DNA of 64,000 nucleotides from Gp6-AA40 sp035492455 (GTDB lineage Bacteria > Acidobacteriota > Vicinamibacteria > Vicinamibacterales > UBA2999). Every line of letters starts with the position of its first letter. Position 1 is the stretch's first letter. Where the stretch lies: NCBI GenBank assembly GCA_035492455.1, contig DATJJE010000026.1, forward strand, positions 90,877-154,876. The letters run 5' to 3'. The translations under genes were made by a program, and so were the position numbers. This document shows positions 1-7,919 of the stretch, one piece after another. The notes beneath the pieces are model-generated. The model saw only the letters and a program-made list of their open reading frames with translations. It was not told the DNA's origin and searched no databases.

Positions 1-2
1 TC

Positions 3-968
3 GGCAAGTGGATGGAATCGGTTCTCGGTTCGCGCGGTCTGGTTGTCTACAACTCGGCGGATCCCGCGGCCAAGCCGCTCGCGGCGTCGGTATTCGCACG
101 CGAAATCGAACGAGCCGGGGAAACAGCACGGCTCGCGGCGGCGGCGGGTGCCGCCATGGAGTCACGCGGCTACAGCGCGCAAGTCACGCCCCATCCTGAC
201 ACCGTGGCGCTCTTCCATCTCAACAGAGGACGCCAGCCGATTCGTATCCAGGACGACATGCTGGTGGTGGGCGACGACGTGCGCTCCAAGAACGTATTGC
301 TCGATCGCGTGCGGGAGGCGCCGCACGAGTTCAGCCCGAACGTCCTGCTTCGTCCAATCGTGCAGGACACGCTTTTCCCGACGATCTGTTACGTTGCCGG
401 TCCCAACGAGCTCGCCTACCTGGGGCAACTGCGAAACATCTATGCCGCGTTTGGCGTCCCGATGCCGCTGATGACGCAACGCGGTACCGCGACGCTGCTG
501 GATTCGAACGCCGCGCGCTTTCTGGTCCGCCACGACGTGCAGCTGGATCAGCTGCAGGCGCAGGACGAGGCGCTGCTGAACCGGCTGCTTGAATCACAGC
601 TGCCGCCTGGCGTTGACGCGGCAATGCACGACGTCGCGTTGCTGCTCCAGGAGCGGATGGAACAGCTGGCGATGACGGTGGTGCAGATCGACGCGACACT
701 CGAAGGCGCTGCGCGCTCGGCGCTCGGCCGGATGCAGGACGATCTGAAGAAGCTGCACGGCAAGATGATTCAGGCAGCCAAGCGCAAGGACGAGACGCTG
801 CGTCGTCAATTCCACCACGTGCAGGCGCAGGCGTTCCCCGACGGACATCCGCAGGAGCGCAGCGTGGGTTTCGTGCATTTCCTCAACAAGTACGGCCCGA
901 CATTGATCGATCGCCTGGTCGAGGAGCTACCGCCCGATATAGGGATTCATTGGGTCATCACACCGTAA
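3..968 (+). CDS. bshC: Putative cysteine ligase BshC (bacillithiol synthesis), 5' end outside the window
   Basis: The reading frame is open from the first bases of the window, so the N-terminal part is missing; about 321 residues of a family usually near 500-540 remain. BshC joins cysteine to glucosaminyl-malate in the last step of making the thiol bacillithiol in the cytoplasm. The segment from FSPNVLLRPIVQDTLFPTICY through the YVAGPNELAYLGQL stretch, followed by a long helical C-terminal region, matches my recollection of this family. The stop at 966-968 lies 19 bases inside the next gene, so the two are probably translationally coupled. The bshA and bshB genes would be expected elsewhere in the genome. 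Confidence 0.85.
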   Translation, partial: GKWMESVLGSRGLVVYNSADPAAKPLAASVFAREIERAGETARLAAAAGAAMESRGYSAQVTPHPDTVALFHLNRGRQPIRIQDDMLVVGDDVRSKNVLLDRVREAPHEFSPNVLLRPIVQDTLFPTICYVAGPNELAYLGQLRNIYAAFGVPMPLMTQRGTATLLDSNAARFLVRHDVQLDQLQAQDEALLNRLLESQLPPGVDAAMHDVALLLQERMEQLAMTVVQIDATLEGAARSALGRMQDDLKKLHGKMIQAAKRKDETLRRQFHHVQAQAFPDGHPQERSVGFVHFLNKYGPTLIDRLVEELPPDIGIHWVITP

Positions 969-3325
969 AACGCGCCGCGCGCGCGCGGAAGTGGATCTCG
1001 CGTAATCCGAAGCCGGTCCGGTACATCCTGCTTGGCTGCGGCATCGCCTCGCTGCTCGCCGGCGCGTTGCTGACCTACTACTACGTTTCGTTCTCCCGCA
1101 TCATCGACGCGCGGCTGCATGGCGAACGCGAGCGATCGCTACCTCGCGTCTACGCGCGGCCGCTGCAGCTGCGTCGCGGAGAGGCGCTCTCCGAAGCGGA
1201 GCTCGTCGCGCGCCTGAACGATCTCGGCTACGCGCAGCGGCCGAATGTCGGCGCTCCAGGCGAGTTCGCGGTGGCACGCAATGCGGTGGTTTTTACGCCG
1301 CGTGCAGGCGCGTTCAGCGGCAAGACGATCCGGGCGACGTTTCCGTCGCCTCCAGCTGTGCGGCGGGCGAGCGCGCCATCGGCGACGCCGCGCGGTATCC
1401 GATCGCTCGACGTAACGACCGGCGTCGCCAAACCGGTCCAAACCGAAGCCGTCACACTCGATCCCCCGCTGCTCACGGCGCTCATCACGAGCGGCGCGCG
1501 GGAGAAGCGGCGCCGCGTCGAGCTCGGGGCCATACCGAAGCGGATGCAGCAGGCGGTCCTTGCCATCGAGGATCAAAGCTACTACTCGCATCCGGGCGTG
1601 AACCCGTTCAGCGTGATCCGCGCCGTCATCGCGAATCTGTTCAGCCGCAACAAGTATCCGGTTGGCGGCAGCACCATTACGCAGCAGCTCGCGCGGATGT
1701 TCTTCCTGACCGACGAATTCAACAGTGAGCTGCAAAGCGGCACACGCTCGTATCGCCGCAAGCTGCAGGAGGCGTTCATGTCGCTCGTGCTCGAGCGGCG
1801 CGCGTCCAAGGACGAAATCCTGGAACTGTATTTGAACGACGTGTATCTCGGTCAGCGTGGCTCCTTTGCCATTCACGGCGTCGCCGAAGCCGCCCGTCTC
1901 TTCTTCGGCAAGGATGTCGCGAACCTGACCGTCGGTGAGGCGGCGGTCATCGCCGGCGTCATCCAGAATCCTGGATTGCACTCGCCGTTCGTCAATCCGA
2001 AGAACGCTGTCGAGCGGCGGAACGTCGTACTGCGAGCGATGGCCGACGAGGAGTACATCACGGAGGAGGTTGCATCGCGCGCCAGCCGTGAGCCGCTGCA
2101 GGTCGCAGCACGCAGCGTCGACAATGAGGCGCCGTATTTCGTGGATATGGTCGGGCAGGAGATTGCGGAGAAGTTTCCTGGTGTCACCGCGCAGGAAAAC
2201 TCCGTCGATGTTCACACCACGCTCGACATCAACCTGCAGCGCCTCGCGCTCGACGCGGTGCGCGACGGCCTCACCCGCGTCGACGAGATGCTCGCACGGC
2301 GCAAGCGCAAAGGGCGCGCGCAGGCTGCGTTGCTTGCCATCGATCCGCGCACCGGCGAGGTGCTCGCCATGGTCGGCGGCCGCTCCTACAACCAGTCGCA
2401 GTACAACCGCGCGGTTGTCGCTCGTCGTCAACCAGGATCGGTGTTCAAGCCATTCGTCTATCTGGCCGCGTTCGAACATGCCGCAGAAGACGGGCGCACC
2501 GATCTGACGCCTGCCTCGCTGACCAACGACTCACCCGAGGTCTTCAACTTCGATGGTCAGACGTGGGAGCCGAAAAACTACGACGACTACGATGGTGAGA
2601 TCACGTGGCGGCGAGCGCTTGCGATGTCGCGCAATCTCGGAACGATTCACGTCGGCGCCACCGTGGGGTTCGACAAAGTCGCGGAAGTGTGGAAACGCGT
2701 CGGGGTGGGCACGCCGCCGAAGGGGTTCCCCGCCATCACGCTCGGCGTGTTCGAGCTGACGCCGCTCGAGGTCGCGGAAGCGTACACGCTGTTCACGAAT
2801 GGCGGCGCCGTGCGGCCGCTCAAGATGATCCAGGATGTTGACGCCGGCGAACGCCATCTCACTCCGAAGGATCCCACGCTGCGACGCGTTGCGCGCGCCG
2901 ACACGACGTACCTCGTCACGAACATGATGCGCAGCGTCCTCAACGAAGGCACGGGCGCGGGCGCGCGCGCAGCAGGATTCGCGCTCGACGCGGCCGGCAA
3001 GAGCGGCACAACCAACGACCTGCGCGACGCCTGGTTCGTCGGCTTCACGCCGCAGCTGCTCACGGTGGTGTGGGTTGGATTCGACGACAACCAGCCGGTG
3101 TCGCTGAGCGGCAGCCAGGCGGCGCTCCCCATCTGGACGCAGTTCATGAAGAACGCTACCGCCGGCGAAGCCAGCATCCCCTTCGACGTGCCGGATGGCA
3201 TTACATTCGTGGACATCGATCGCGACACCGGCAAGCTCGCGACGCCTGGTTGCCCACGGACGCTTACGGAATCGTTTCTGACGGGAACGGAACCGACCGA
3301 ATACTGCGAGCTGCACCGTTGGTGA
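950..3325 (+). CDS. mrcB: Class A penicillin-binding protein, PBP1b type (transglycosylase/transpeptidase)
   Basis: Bifunctional peptidoglycan synthase of 791 residues, anchored in the inner membrane with both active domains in the periplasm. A short basic N-terminus precedes one membrane segment (about residues 25-46). A PBP1b-like linker (about 75-135) follows. The GT51 transglycosylase has catalytic Glu207 in EDQS, the GGSTITQQLA motif at 239-248 and ELYLN near 292. The transpeptidase has SVFK (497-500), SRN (560-562) and KSGTT (684-688), so all penicillin-binding motifs are intact. The start is a TTG overlapping the end of bshC; no better start is visible. The presence of the UB2H-like linker favours mrcB over mrcA. 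Confidence 0.93.
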   Translation: MGHHTVKRAARARKWISRNPKPVRYILLGCGIASLLAGALLTYYYVSFSRIIDARLHGERERSLPRVYARPLQLRRGEALSEAELVARLNDLGYAQRPNVGAPGEFAVARNAVVFTPRAGAFSGKTIRATFPSPPAVRRASAPSATPRGIRSLDVTTGVAKPVQTEAVTLDPPLLTALITSGAREKRRRVELGAIPKRMQQAVLAIEDQSYYSHPGVNPFSVIRAVIANLFSRNKYPVGGSTITQQLARMFFLTDEFNSELQSGTRSYRRKLQEAFMSLVLERRASKDEILELYLNDVYLGQRGSFAIHGVAEAARLFFGKDVANLTVGEAAVIAGVIQNPGLHSPFVNPKNAVERRNVVLRAMADEEYITEEVASRASREPLQVAARSVDNEAPYFVDMVGQEIAEKFPGVTAQENSVDVHTTLDINLQRLALDAVRDGLTRVDEMLARRKRKGRAQAALLAIDPRTGEVLAMVGGRSYNQSQYNRAVVARRQPGSVFKPFVYLAAFEHAAEDGRTDLTPASLTNDSPEVFNFDGQTWEPKNYDDYDGEITWRRALAMSRNLGTIHVGATVGFDKVAEVWKRVGVGTPPKGFPAITLGVFELTPLEVAEAYTLFTNGGAVRPLKMIQDVDAGERHLTPKDPTLRRVARADTTYLVTNMMRSVLNEGTGAGARAAGFALDAAGKSGTTNDLRDAWFVGFTPQLLTVVWVGFDDNQPVSLSGSQAALPIWTQFMKNATAGEASIPFDVPDGITFVDIDRDTGKLATPGCPRTLTESFLTGTEPTEYCELHRW

Positions 3326-3354
3326 GGCCCTCGGAAAGGCGGCCCCAACGTACA

Positions 3355-3409
3355 TCGGCTTGGCTGAAGCCTGCTCTACGTCTGGGTAGGGCCCGGCTTT
3401 AGCCGGACC
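3355..3409. repeat. Pair of inverted REP-like palindromes with GTAG heads
   Basis: Two short palindromes lie head to head between mrcB and hrcA. The plus copy begins GTAGG at 3387 and has the stem CCGGCT-TT-AGCCGG at 3393-3406. The minus copy has its GTAG head at 3379-3376 and a GGCTT...AAGCC stem at 3356-3373. A GTAG tetranucleotide 5' of an imperfect palindrome is the known hallmark of REP elements mobilised by RAYT (TnpA_REP) transposases; that this is the same class is inference. No T-run follows, so neither is a classical terminator. Confidence 0.6.
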
Positions 3410-3415
3410 ATCCGA

Positions 3416-3421
3416 TATAAT
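3416..3421 (+). promoter_or_regulatory. Candidate -10 box of the hrcA operon
   Basis: A perfect TATAAT lies 20 bases before the hrcA start codon. No convincing TTGACA-like -35 box is seen; the region where it would be is taken by the REP palindrome. No CIRCE inverted repeat (TTAGCACTC-N9-GAGTGCTAA) is present here, so autoregulation by HrcA is not supported by this sequence. Confidence 0.45.
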
Positions 3422-3441
3422 TTCTAAGCAACTGACCCGCA

Positions 3442-4488
3442 ATGGTTTCCCAGACACTCTCCGACCGGTCGCGGCGGCTCCTGGCCGCGCTCGTGCGCGA
3501 GCACATCACGACCGGTGAGCCCGTGTCGTCGCAGACACTCGCGCGGCAGCGCGGGATGGGTGTGTCGTCAGCCACCATCCGCAACATGTTTGCCCGGCTC
3601 GAGGCCGAGGGATACCTGCACCAGCCGCACACCTCCGCCGGCCGCGTCCCAACCGACCGCGGCTATCGCGTGTTCGTCGACCTGCTGCTCGAAAGCCGCA
3701 GGCCGGTACGTCCGGCCGCCCTCGTCGAGAACGAGTTGCGGCAGCAGGCGGAACGTTCGCCGCTCATCGAGGACCTGCTCGTCAGCGTGTCGCACATGGT
3801 GTCGCGCGCGGCAAGGCACGTTGGATTTGCCATCGGCAGCACCGACGTCGCCATCCTGCAGCGGGTCGAATTCGTTCCGCTCGGTGGGACCCGAGTGCTC
3901 GTGGTGGTCGTCTCAAGAGGTAACCAGGTAACGCAGAAGGTCGTCGATGCGGGTGAGCCCATCCGTTCCGCCGATCTCGTCCAGGCGGCCAATTACCTCA
4001 CGTCGGAATTTGCCGGTCTTCCGTTGCTCGATGTCCGCGCGGCCGTGTTGGCGCGGTTGGCGCAGGAGCGGACGTTGTACAACGAGCTGATGTCGCGCGC
4101 GCTGCGGTTGGCGCGTGTCACGCTCGAAGAGCTGCCGACCCAACCCGCGTTTCACGTCGAAGGCGCGGCATCGCTGCTCGACACGCCGTCCCCCGACGCT
4201 GTGGCACTGCCGACCCTGCGGGCGCTGCTCGAGATGATGGAAGAAAAAGAGCGAATGCTGCGTCTGCTTAATGAGTACATCGACGGACCGGGACTCACGG
4301 TTGTCATCGGCGGCGAGCACATCTCGCCCGACCTGCGACCGTTCAGCCTGATCGCGGCGACGACGACGGACGGCAGCACGATTCGAACCGTCGGCATCAT
4401 CGGCCCGACCCGGATGCAGTACTCGCGTGCGATCAGCGTGGTCGACGGCGTGACGCAAGCGGTCGCCCGCGTGCTGCGCGCCAATTAA
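3442..4488 (+). CDS. hrcA: Heat-inducible transcription repressor HrcA
   Basis: A 348-residue protein of the usual HrcA length. The N-terminal winged helix-turn-helix contains the family stretch VSSATIRNMFARLEAEGYLHQPHTSAGRVPTDRGYR (residues about 33-70), and the C-terminal GAF-like dimerisation region includes GEHISPDLRPFSLIAATTTDG. HrcA represses chaperone operons by binding CIRCE operators. It is first in an operon with grpE (15-base gap) and dnaJ. The absence of dnaK between grpE and dnaJ, and of a visible CIRCE upstream, is unusual: its targets (for example groESL or dnaK) are probably elsewhere. The ATG start is supported by the preceding TATAAT. Confidence 0.96.
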   Translation: MVSQTLSDRSRRLLAALVREHITTGEPVSSQTLARQRGMGVSSATIRNMFARLEAEGYLHQPHTSAGRVPTDRGYRVFVDLLLESRRPVRPAALVENELRQQAERSPLIEDLLVSVSHMVSRAARHVGFAIGSTDVAILQRVEFVPLGGTRVLVVVVSRGNQVTQKVVDAGEPIRSADLVQAANYLTSEFAGLPLLDVRAAVLARLAQERTLYNELMSRALRLARVTLEELPTQPAFHVEGAASLLDTPSPDAVALPTLRALLEMMEEKERMLRLLNEYIDGPGLTVVIGGEHISPDLRPFSLIAATTTDGSTIRTVGIIGPTRMQYSRAISVVDGVTQAVARVLRAN

Positions 4489-4503
4489 TCAACTACAGAG
4501 ACG

Positions 4504-5040
4504 ATGTCAGACGACGCCATGAACGAACAGGAGTCGACCGGCGCGGCCACCGAGCCACGCGATCCTCAATCCGAGTCACCGGAGACAGCGGATTCACCGC
4601 CCGAAGCGCTGCGCAAGGAGAAGGATGCGCTGCAGGATCGGCTGCTGCGCATCGCCGCGGAATTCGACAACTACCGCAAACGCGTGGACCGCGATCGCAA
4701 GGACCAGGCTGAAGCGGCAACCGCGGATGCTCTCGTCGATCTGCTGCCAATCGTCGACGACCTCGAACGCGCCCTCAAGGCGCCGGCCGCCGGCGATGTC
4801 GAAAGCTTCAAGAAAGGCATCGAGCTGATCCATCAGCAGATGCTCGAGCTACTGCGCAAACGCGGTGTGAAGCCGATCGAAGCAGTCGGCGCCGACTTCG
4901 ATCCGAACTATCACCAGGCGGTTGTTCAGGAAAGCAGCGCCGACCATCGCGAAGGCGAAGTGATGGAAGAGTACGCGCGCGGCTACATGCTGGGGGACCG
5001 TCTGCTCCGGCCCGCGATGGTGAAGGTAGCCAAAGCGTGA
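4504..5040 (+). CDS. grpE: Nucleotide exchange factor GrpE
   Basis: A 178-residue cytoplasmic cochaperone that releases ADP from DnaK. It has the typical acidic, disordered N-terminus (about 1-35), a long coiled-coil helix (about 38-105, including RIAAEFDNYRKRVDRDRKDQ) and a C-terminal beta-wing ending with the family stretch GYMLGDRLLRPAMVKVAK. The first ATG at 4504 is taken as the start; the ATG at 4519 is an alternative that would shorten the disordered tail by five residues. Its stop codon overlaps the dnaJ start by four bases (GTGA), indicating coupled translation. Confidence 0.96.
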   Translation: MSDDAMNEQESTGAATEPRDPQSESPETADSPPEALRKEKDALQDRLLRIAAEFDNYRKRVDRDRKDQAEAATADALVDLLPIVDDLERALKAPAAGDVESFKKGIELIHQQMLELLRKRGVKPIEAVGADFDPNYHQAVVQESSADHREGEVMEEYARGYMLGDRLLRPAMVKVAKA

Positions 5041-6185
5041 CGACCAAGCGCGACTATTACGAGATCCTGGGCGTCGCGCGCACCGCGACAGACCAGGAGA
5101 TCAAAAGCTCGTACCGCAAGCTCGCGCTGAAATACCATCCCGATCGCAATCCGGGCGACAAGGTTGCGGAAGAGAAATTCAAGGAAGCGGCGGAAGCCTA
5201 TTCGGTCCTCGCCGACACCGACAAGCGTCACATGTACGATCGCTTCGGCCACGCCGGCCTTGGTGGCGCGGCAACCGGCGGATTCGATCCGACTGTCTTC
5301 ACCGGCTTCGAAGACATCCTTGGCGGCCTCGGTGACATTTTCGGCATCGGCGAGATGTTCGGCGGCCAGCGCCGGCGAGGCGGACCGCAGCGTGGCGCCG
5401 ATCTGCGCTATGACCTCGAAATCGCGTTCGATGAATCCGCGAAGGGCGTCGAAACGACCATCCAGATCCCACGCAACGAAACCTGCGAAACGTGCCACGG
5501 CTCGGGCGCCGCGCCCGGCAGCAAACCACAGACGTGCCCGCAGTGCCACGGACGCGGTCAGCTTCGGTATCAACAGGGGTTCTTTACGGTGGCACGCACC
5601 TGCGGGCAGTGCCGGGGCACCGGATCGATCGTCAGCTCCCCGTGCGACACATGCCGTGGATCGGGTCGCGTGCAGCAGACGCGCAAGCTGACGGTGAAGA
5701 TTCCCTCGGGCATCGCGAGCGGCCAGCGCCTGCGCCTGAGCGGCGAAGGCGAGTCGGGCGCCGGAGGCGGTCCTGCCGGCGACCTCTACGTTGTCGTCCA
5801 TGTGCAGGACCACCCGTTCTTCCATCGCGACGGCAACGATCTGTTCTGCGAAATCCCCGTGAACTATCCGACGGTGGCCCTCGGCCGCGACATCACCATT
5901 CCGACCCTCGAGGGTGATGAGACGTTCAAGGTTCCCGAAGGGACGCAGAGCGGCGCGACCTTCCGCCTCCGCGGGCGCGGCATGCCCGACGTCGTCTCCG
6001 GCCGCGGCCGTGGCGACCTGCTCGTCACCGTCAAGGTCGTGACGCCGAAGAAGCTGACGAAAGAGCAGCGCAAGATGCTCGAGCAGCTCGACGAGACCCT
6101 GCCGAAGGAAAAATTCGAGCCGACGCCGCGTGAGGCGCACGATGAGCGCGGCATCTTCGATCGCGTCAAGGACATCTTTGGGTAG
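5037..6185 (+). CDS. dnaJ: Chaperone protein DnaJ (type I Hsp40)
   Basis: A full-length 382-residue DnaJ that delivers unfolded clients to DnaK and stimulates its ATPase. The J domain has HPD at residues 34-36. A Gly/Phe-rich segment follows (about 70-115). The zinc region holds four CxxCxGxG repeats with cysteines at 149/152, 166/169, 188/191 and 202/205, and the C-terminal client-binding domains end near 370. The GTG start overlaps the grpE stop. The DnaK partner is not in the window, so this cochaperone pair has become separated from the chaperone gene. Confidence 0.97.
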   Translation: MTTKRDYYEILGVARTATDQEIKSSYRKLALKYHPDRNPGDKVAEEKFKEAAEAYSVLADTDKRHMYDRFGHAGLGGAATGGFDPTVFTGFEDILGGLGDIFGIGEMFGGQRRRGGPQRGADLRYDLEIAFDESAKGVETTIQIPRNETCETCHGSGAAPGSKPQTCPQCHGRGQLRYQQGFFTVARTCGQCRGTGSIVSSPCDTCRGSGRVQQTRKLTVKIPSGIASGQRLRLSGEGESGAGGGPAGDLYVVVHVQDHPFFHRDGNDLFCEIPVNYPTVALGRDITIPTLEGDETFKVPEGTQSGATFRLRGRGMPDVVSGRGRGDLLVTVKVVTPKKLTKEQRKMLEQLDETLPKEKFEPTPREAHDERGIFDRVKDIFG

Positions 6186-6966
6186 GTCTTGGCCTGCTCT
6201 GGAGCTCCAGCAGGCCGACGATGACGATCTCATCCAGGCATTCCTGATCGATTTCAATCTCGCCGCGGTCGATGGCCCGCGGTTCTTCTTTCACGCGGCC
6301 GAGGATCGTGATCGCGCCGCCGCCGCGCTGCAGGCGCACTTCCCTGCTTTGGGCGCTCGCTGCCTGAGCGTTGCCGATGAAGACTGGGCATCGCGATCGC
6401 AGGCGAACCTTCGTTCGGTGCGTATCGGCGCGCTGGTGGTCTCCCCTCCGTGGGACATGCAGTCCGATTCGATCGTCATTCAGCCGTCGATGGGATTCGG
6501 CACCGGCCACCACGCAACGACGCGCCTGTGCCTCGCCGCGGTGCAGGAGATCGACGTGAAAGATCGCAGCGTCATTGATGTCGGCACCGGCTCTGGCGTG
6601 CTCGCTATCGCCGCACGGCGGCTCGGCGCATCAGGCGTCCTGGCGATTGACGATGATGCCGATGCGATTGCCGCGGCGGAAGAAAACGTCGCGCTCAATC
6701 AGGAATCCCGCATTGCCCTGGAAGTTGCTGACCTCCGCGCCTCGAAGATCGGGCAGTTCGACATCGTGATAGCAAACCTCACGGGCGGTCTCCTGATCGC
6801 CTGCGCCGATCGTCTGATGTCATTCGCCGCGCCAGGCGGGCATCTCCTTTTGAGCGGATTCACGGATCACGAAGAGCATGACGTCCTCGCCGCATTCGCG
6901 GGCTGTTCGGTCGAAAATCGCGCGCTGGAAAATGAGTGGATATGCGCGGTCCTGCGGCGTGCCTAG
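6178..6966 (+). CDS. prmA: Ribosomal protein L11 methyltransferase PrmA
   Basis: SAM-dependent methylase of ribosomal protein L11. It carries the PrmA stretch PSMGFGTGHHATTRL, the SAM-binding loop DVGTGSGVLAIAA and a post-motif NLTGGLL (the family usually has N(I/V)LA here). The start is uncertain. TTG 6178, overlapping the last eight bases of dnaJ, gives 262 residues beginning MGRSWPALEL, close to the normal N-terminus; the frame stays open further upstream inside dnaJ but that part is antisense-like filler. The gene is coupled to dnaJ, a common arrangement (dnaJ-prmA-rsmE) in many phyla. Confidence 0.88.
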   Translation: MGRSWPALELQQADDDDLIQAFLIDFNLAAVDGPRFFFHAAEDRDRAAAALQAHFPALGARCLSVADEDWASRSQANLRSVRIGALVVSPPWDMQSDSIVIQPSMGFGTGHHATTRLCLAAVQEIDVKDRSVIDVGTGSGVLAIAARRLGASGVLAIDDDADAIAAAEENVALNQESRIALEVADLRASKIGQFDIVIANLTGGLLIACADRLMSFAAPGGHLLLSGFTDHEEHDVLAAFAGCSVENRALENEWICAVLRRA

Positions 6967-7712
6967 AACTCCCGCCAGATAGTAAAAAACGCCGACAGCG
7001 CGACGACGCACATGACGTCGGCGCGAAGCGTCCGTCCGCCCACGGTGATCAAGCGGCAGACGGATGCGCCGCGCTCGACTTCGGACGGAGTCCATCCGCC
7101 TTCCGGGCCGATCAGGACCGTAGCGCCACGCTGCGGTGAGAGATCGAGCTCCGAGGCAGGTGTCGTGTCCGAAGCAGCGCCCGGCTCGACGAGCATCAGA
7201 CCCGGCAGCGGCAGCAGCATACGGCCAAGCGACTCGACCAGTTCATCGAAGTTGATCGGCTCGAAAACGCGCGGCACCGTGGCGCGTCCGCACTGCTTCG
7301 CCGACGACACGGCGATGCGCTCCCATCGTTCGCGCCGCGCACCGCGCACCAGCGCGGCGCGCGTCACTTCGGTGCGCGCCGTGATCACCGGCTGAATCTC
7401 GGCAACGCCAAGCATCGTCGCATCGCGCACCACGTCGTCCATCTTGTCGCCCTTGAGGACGGTCTGCGCGAGCGTGATTGCCACACGCGGCTCGGGCGCG
7501 GACTGCGCGACGGCATGAAGGCGGACACGGACGCCGCCTTTGCCTGCTTCGTCGACGAAGGCATCGAATTCGCTGCCGTGTCCATTGAAGATGCGGAGCG
7601 CATCGCCAGGCTTCAAACGCAGGACGCGCGTCAGGTGCTCGCCTTCATCCTGCGGCAGCGTGACAACATCGCCCGGCGCGTGCGCATCGGGTGCATAGAA
7701 GCGCGCGTTCAC
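6963..7712 (-). CDS. rsmE: 16S rRNA m3U1498 methyltransferase RsmE
   Basis: A SPOUT-class methyltransferase of 249 residues that modifies U1498 of 16S rRNA. The N-terminal PUA-like part begins NARFYAPDA. The C-terminal knot contains the SAM-binding LIGPEGGWTPSEVE and the end LGGRILR-type sequence, here VGGRTLRADVMCVVAL. The GTG at 7712 is the only start giving a normal length; an in-frame extension to 8213 would run through intergenic repeat and into the kinase gene and is rejected. A GATAAT-like -10 box lies only six bases upstream. It converges on prmA, and the two stop codons share the palindrome CTAG (6963-6966). Confidence 0.93.
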   Translation of the reverse strand: MNARFYAPDAHAPGDVVTLPQDEGEHLTRVLRLKPGDALRIFNGHGSEFDAFVDEAGKGGVRVRLHAVAQSAPEPRVAITLAQTVLKGDKMDDVVRDATMLGVAEIQPVITARTEVTRAALVRGARRERWERIAVSSAKQCGRATVPRVFEPINFDELVESLGRMLLPLPGLMLVEPGAASDTTPASELDLSPQRGATVLIGPEGGWTPSEVERGASVCRLITVGGRTLRADVMCVVALSAFFTIWREF

Positions 7713-7737
7713 GGAGACATTATCTACGCAGGGCGGT

Positions 7738-7887
7738 GCGATGGTGAGAGTGGTGCGATGGTGCGATGGTGCGTCCGAAGGTGCGAAGGTGCGAAGGTGC
7801 GCGCGCTTCGCGAGTCTTGATGCACCCCGCACCATCGCACGTTCGGACGCACGTCGCACCATCGCTCGGTTCGCACCATCGCGCCTG
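7738..7887. repeat. Simple-word repeat (GGTGCGAT/GGTGCGAA) with a large inverted repeat
   Basis: The stretch between rsmE and the kinase is built from repeated words GTGCGATG, GTGCGAAG and, on the other side, CGCACCATCG. The left arm at 7755-7779 is nearly the reverse complement of the right arm at 7842-7865, so the strand can fold into a stem of about 24 base pairs around a loop of roughly 62 bases. A 35-base segment (7753-7787) recurs exactly at 63797-63831. No function is known to me. Confidence 0.8.
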
Positions 7888-7898
7888 ACCGAGACTGT

Positions 7899-7904
7899 TA
7901 TACT
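7899..7904 (+). promoter_or_regulatory. Candidate -10 box of the kinase gene
   Basis: TATACT ends 15 bases before the ATG at 7920, so the transcript leader would be only about nine bases. No clear -35 box or ribosome binding site is visible, consistent with a leaderless or nearly leaderless mRNA. Confidence 0.4.
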
Positions 7905-7919
7905 CCTCGCACCGCATAC

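Noticed and set aside
1139..2479. A 446-codon open frame opposite the PBP gene
   Set aside because: Composition is typical of an antisense shadow, and the plus-strand PBP has every catalytic motif.
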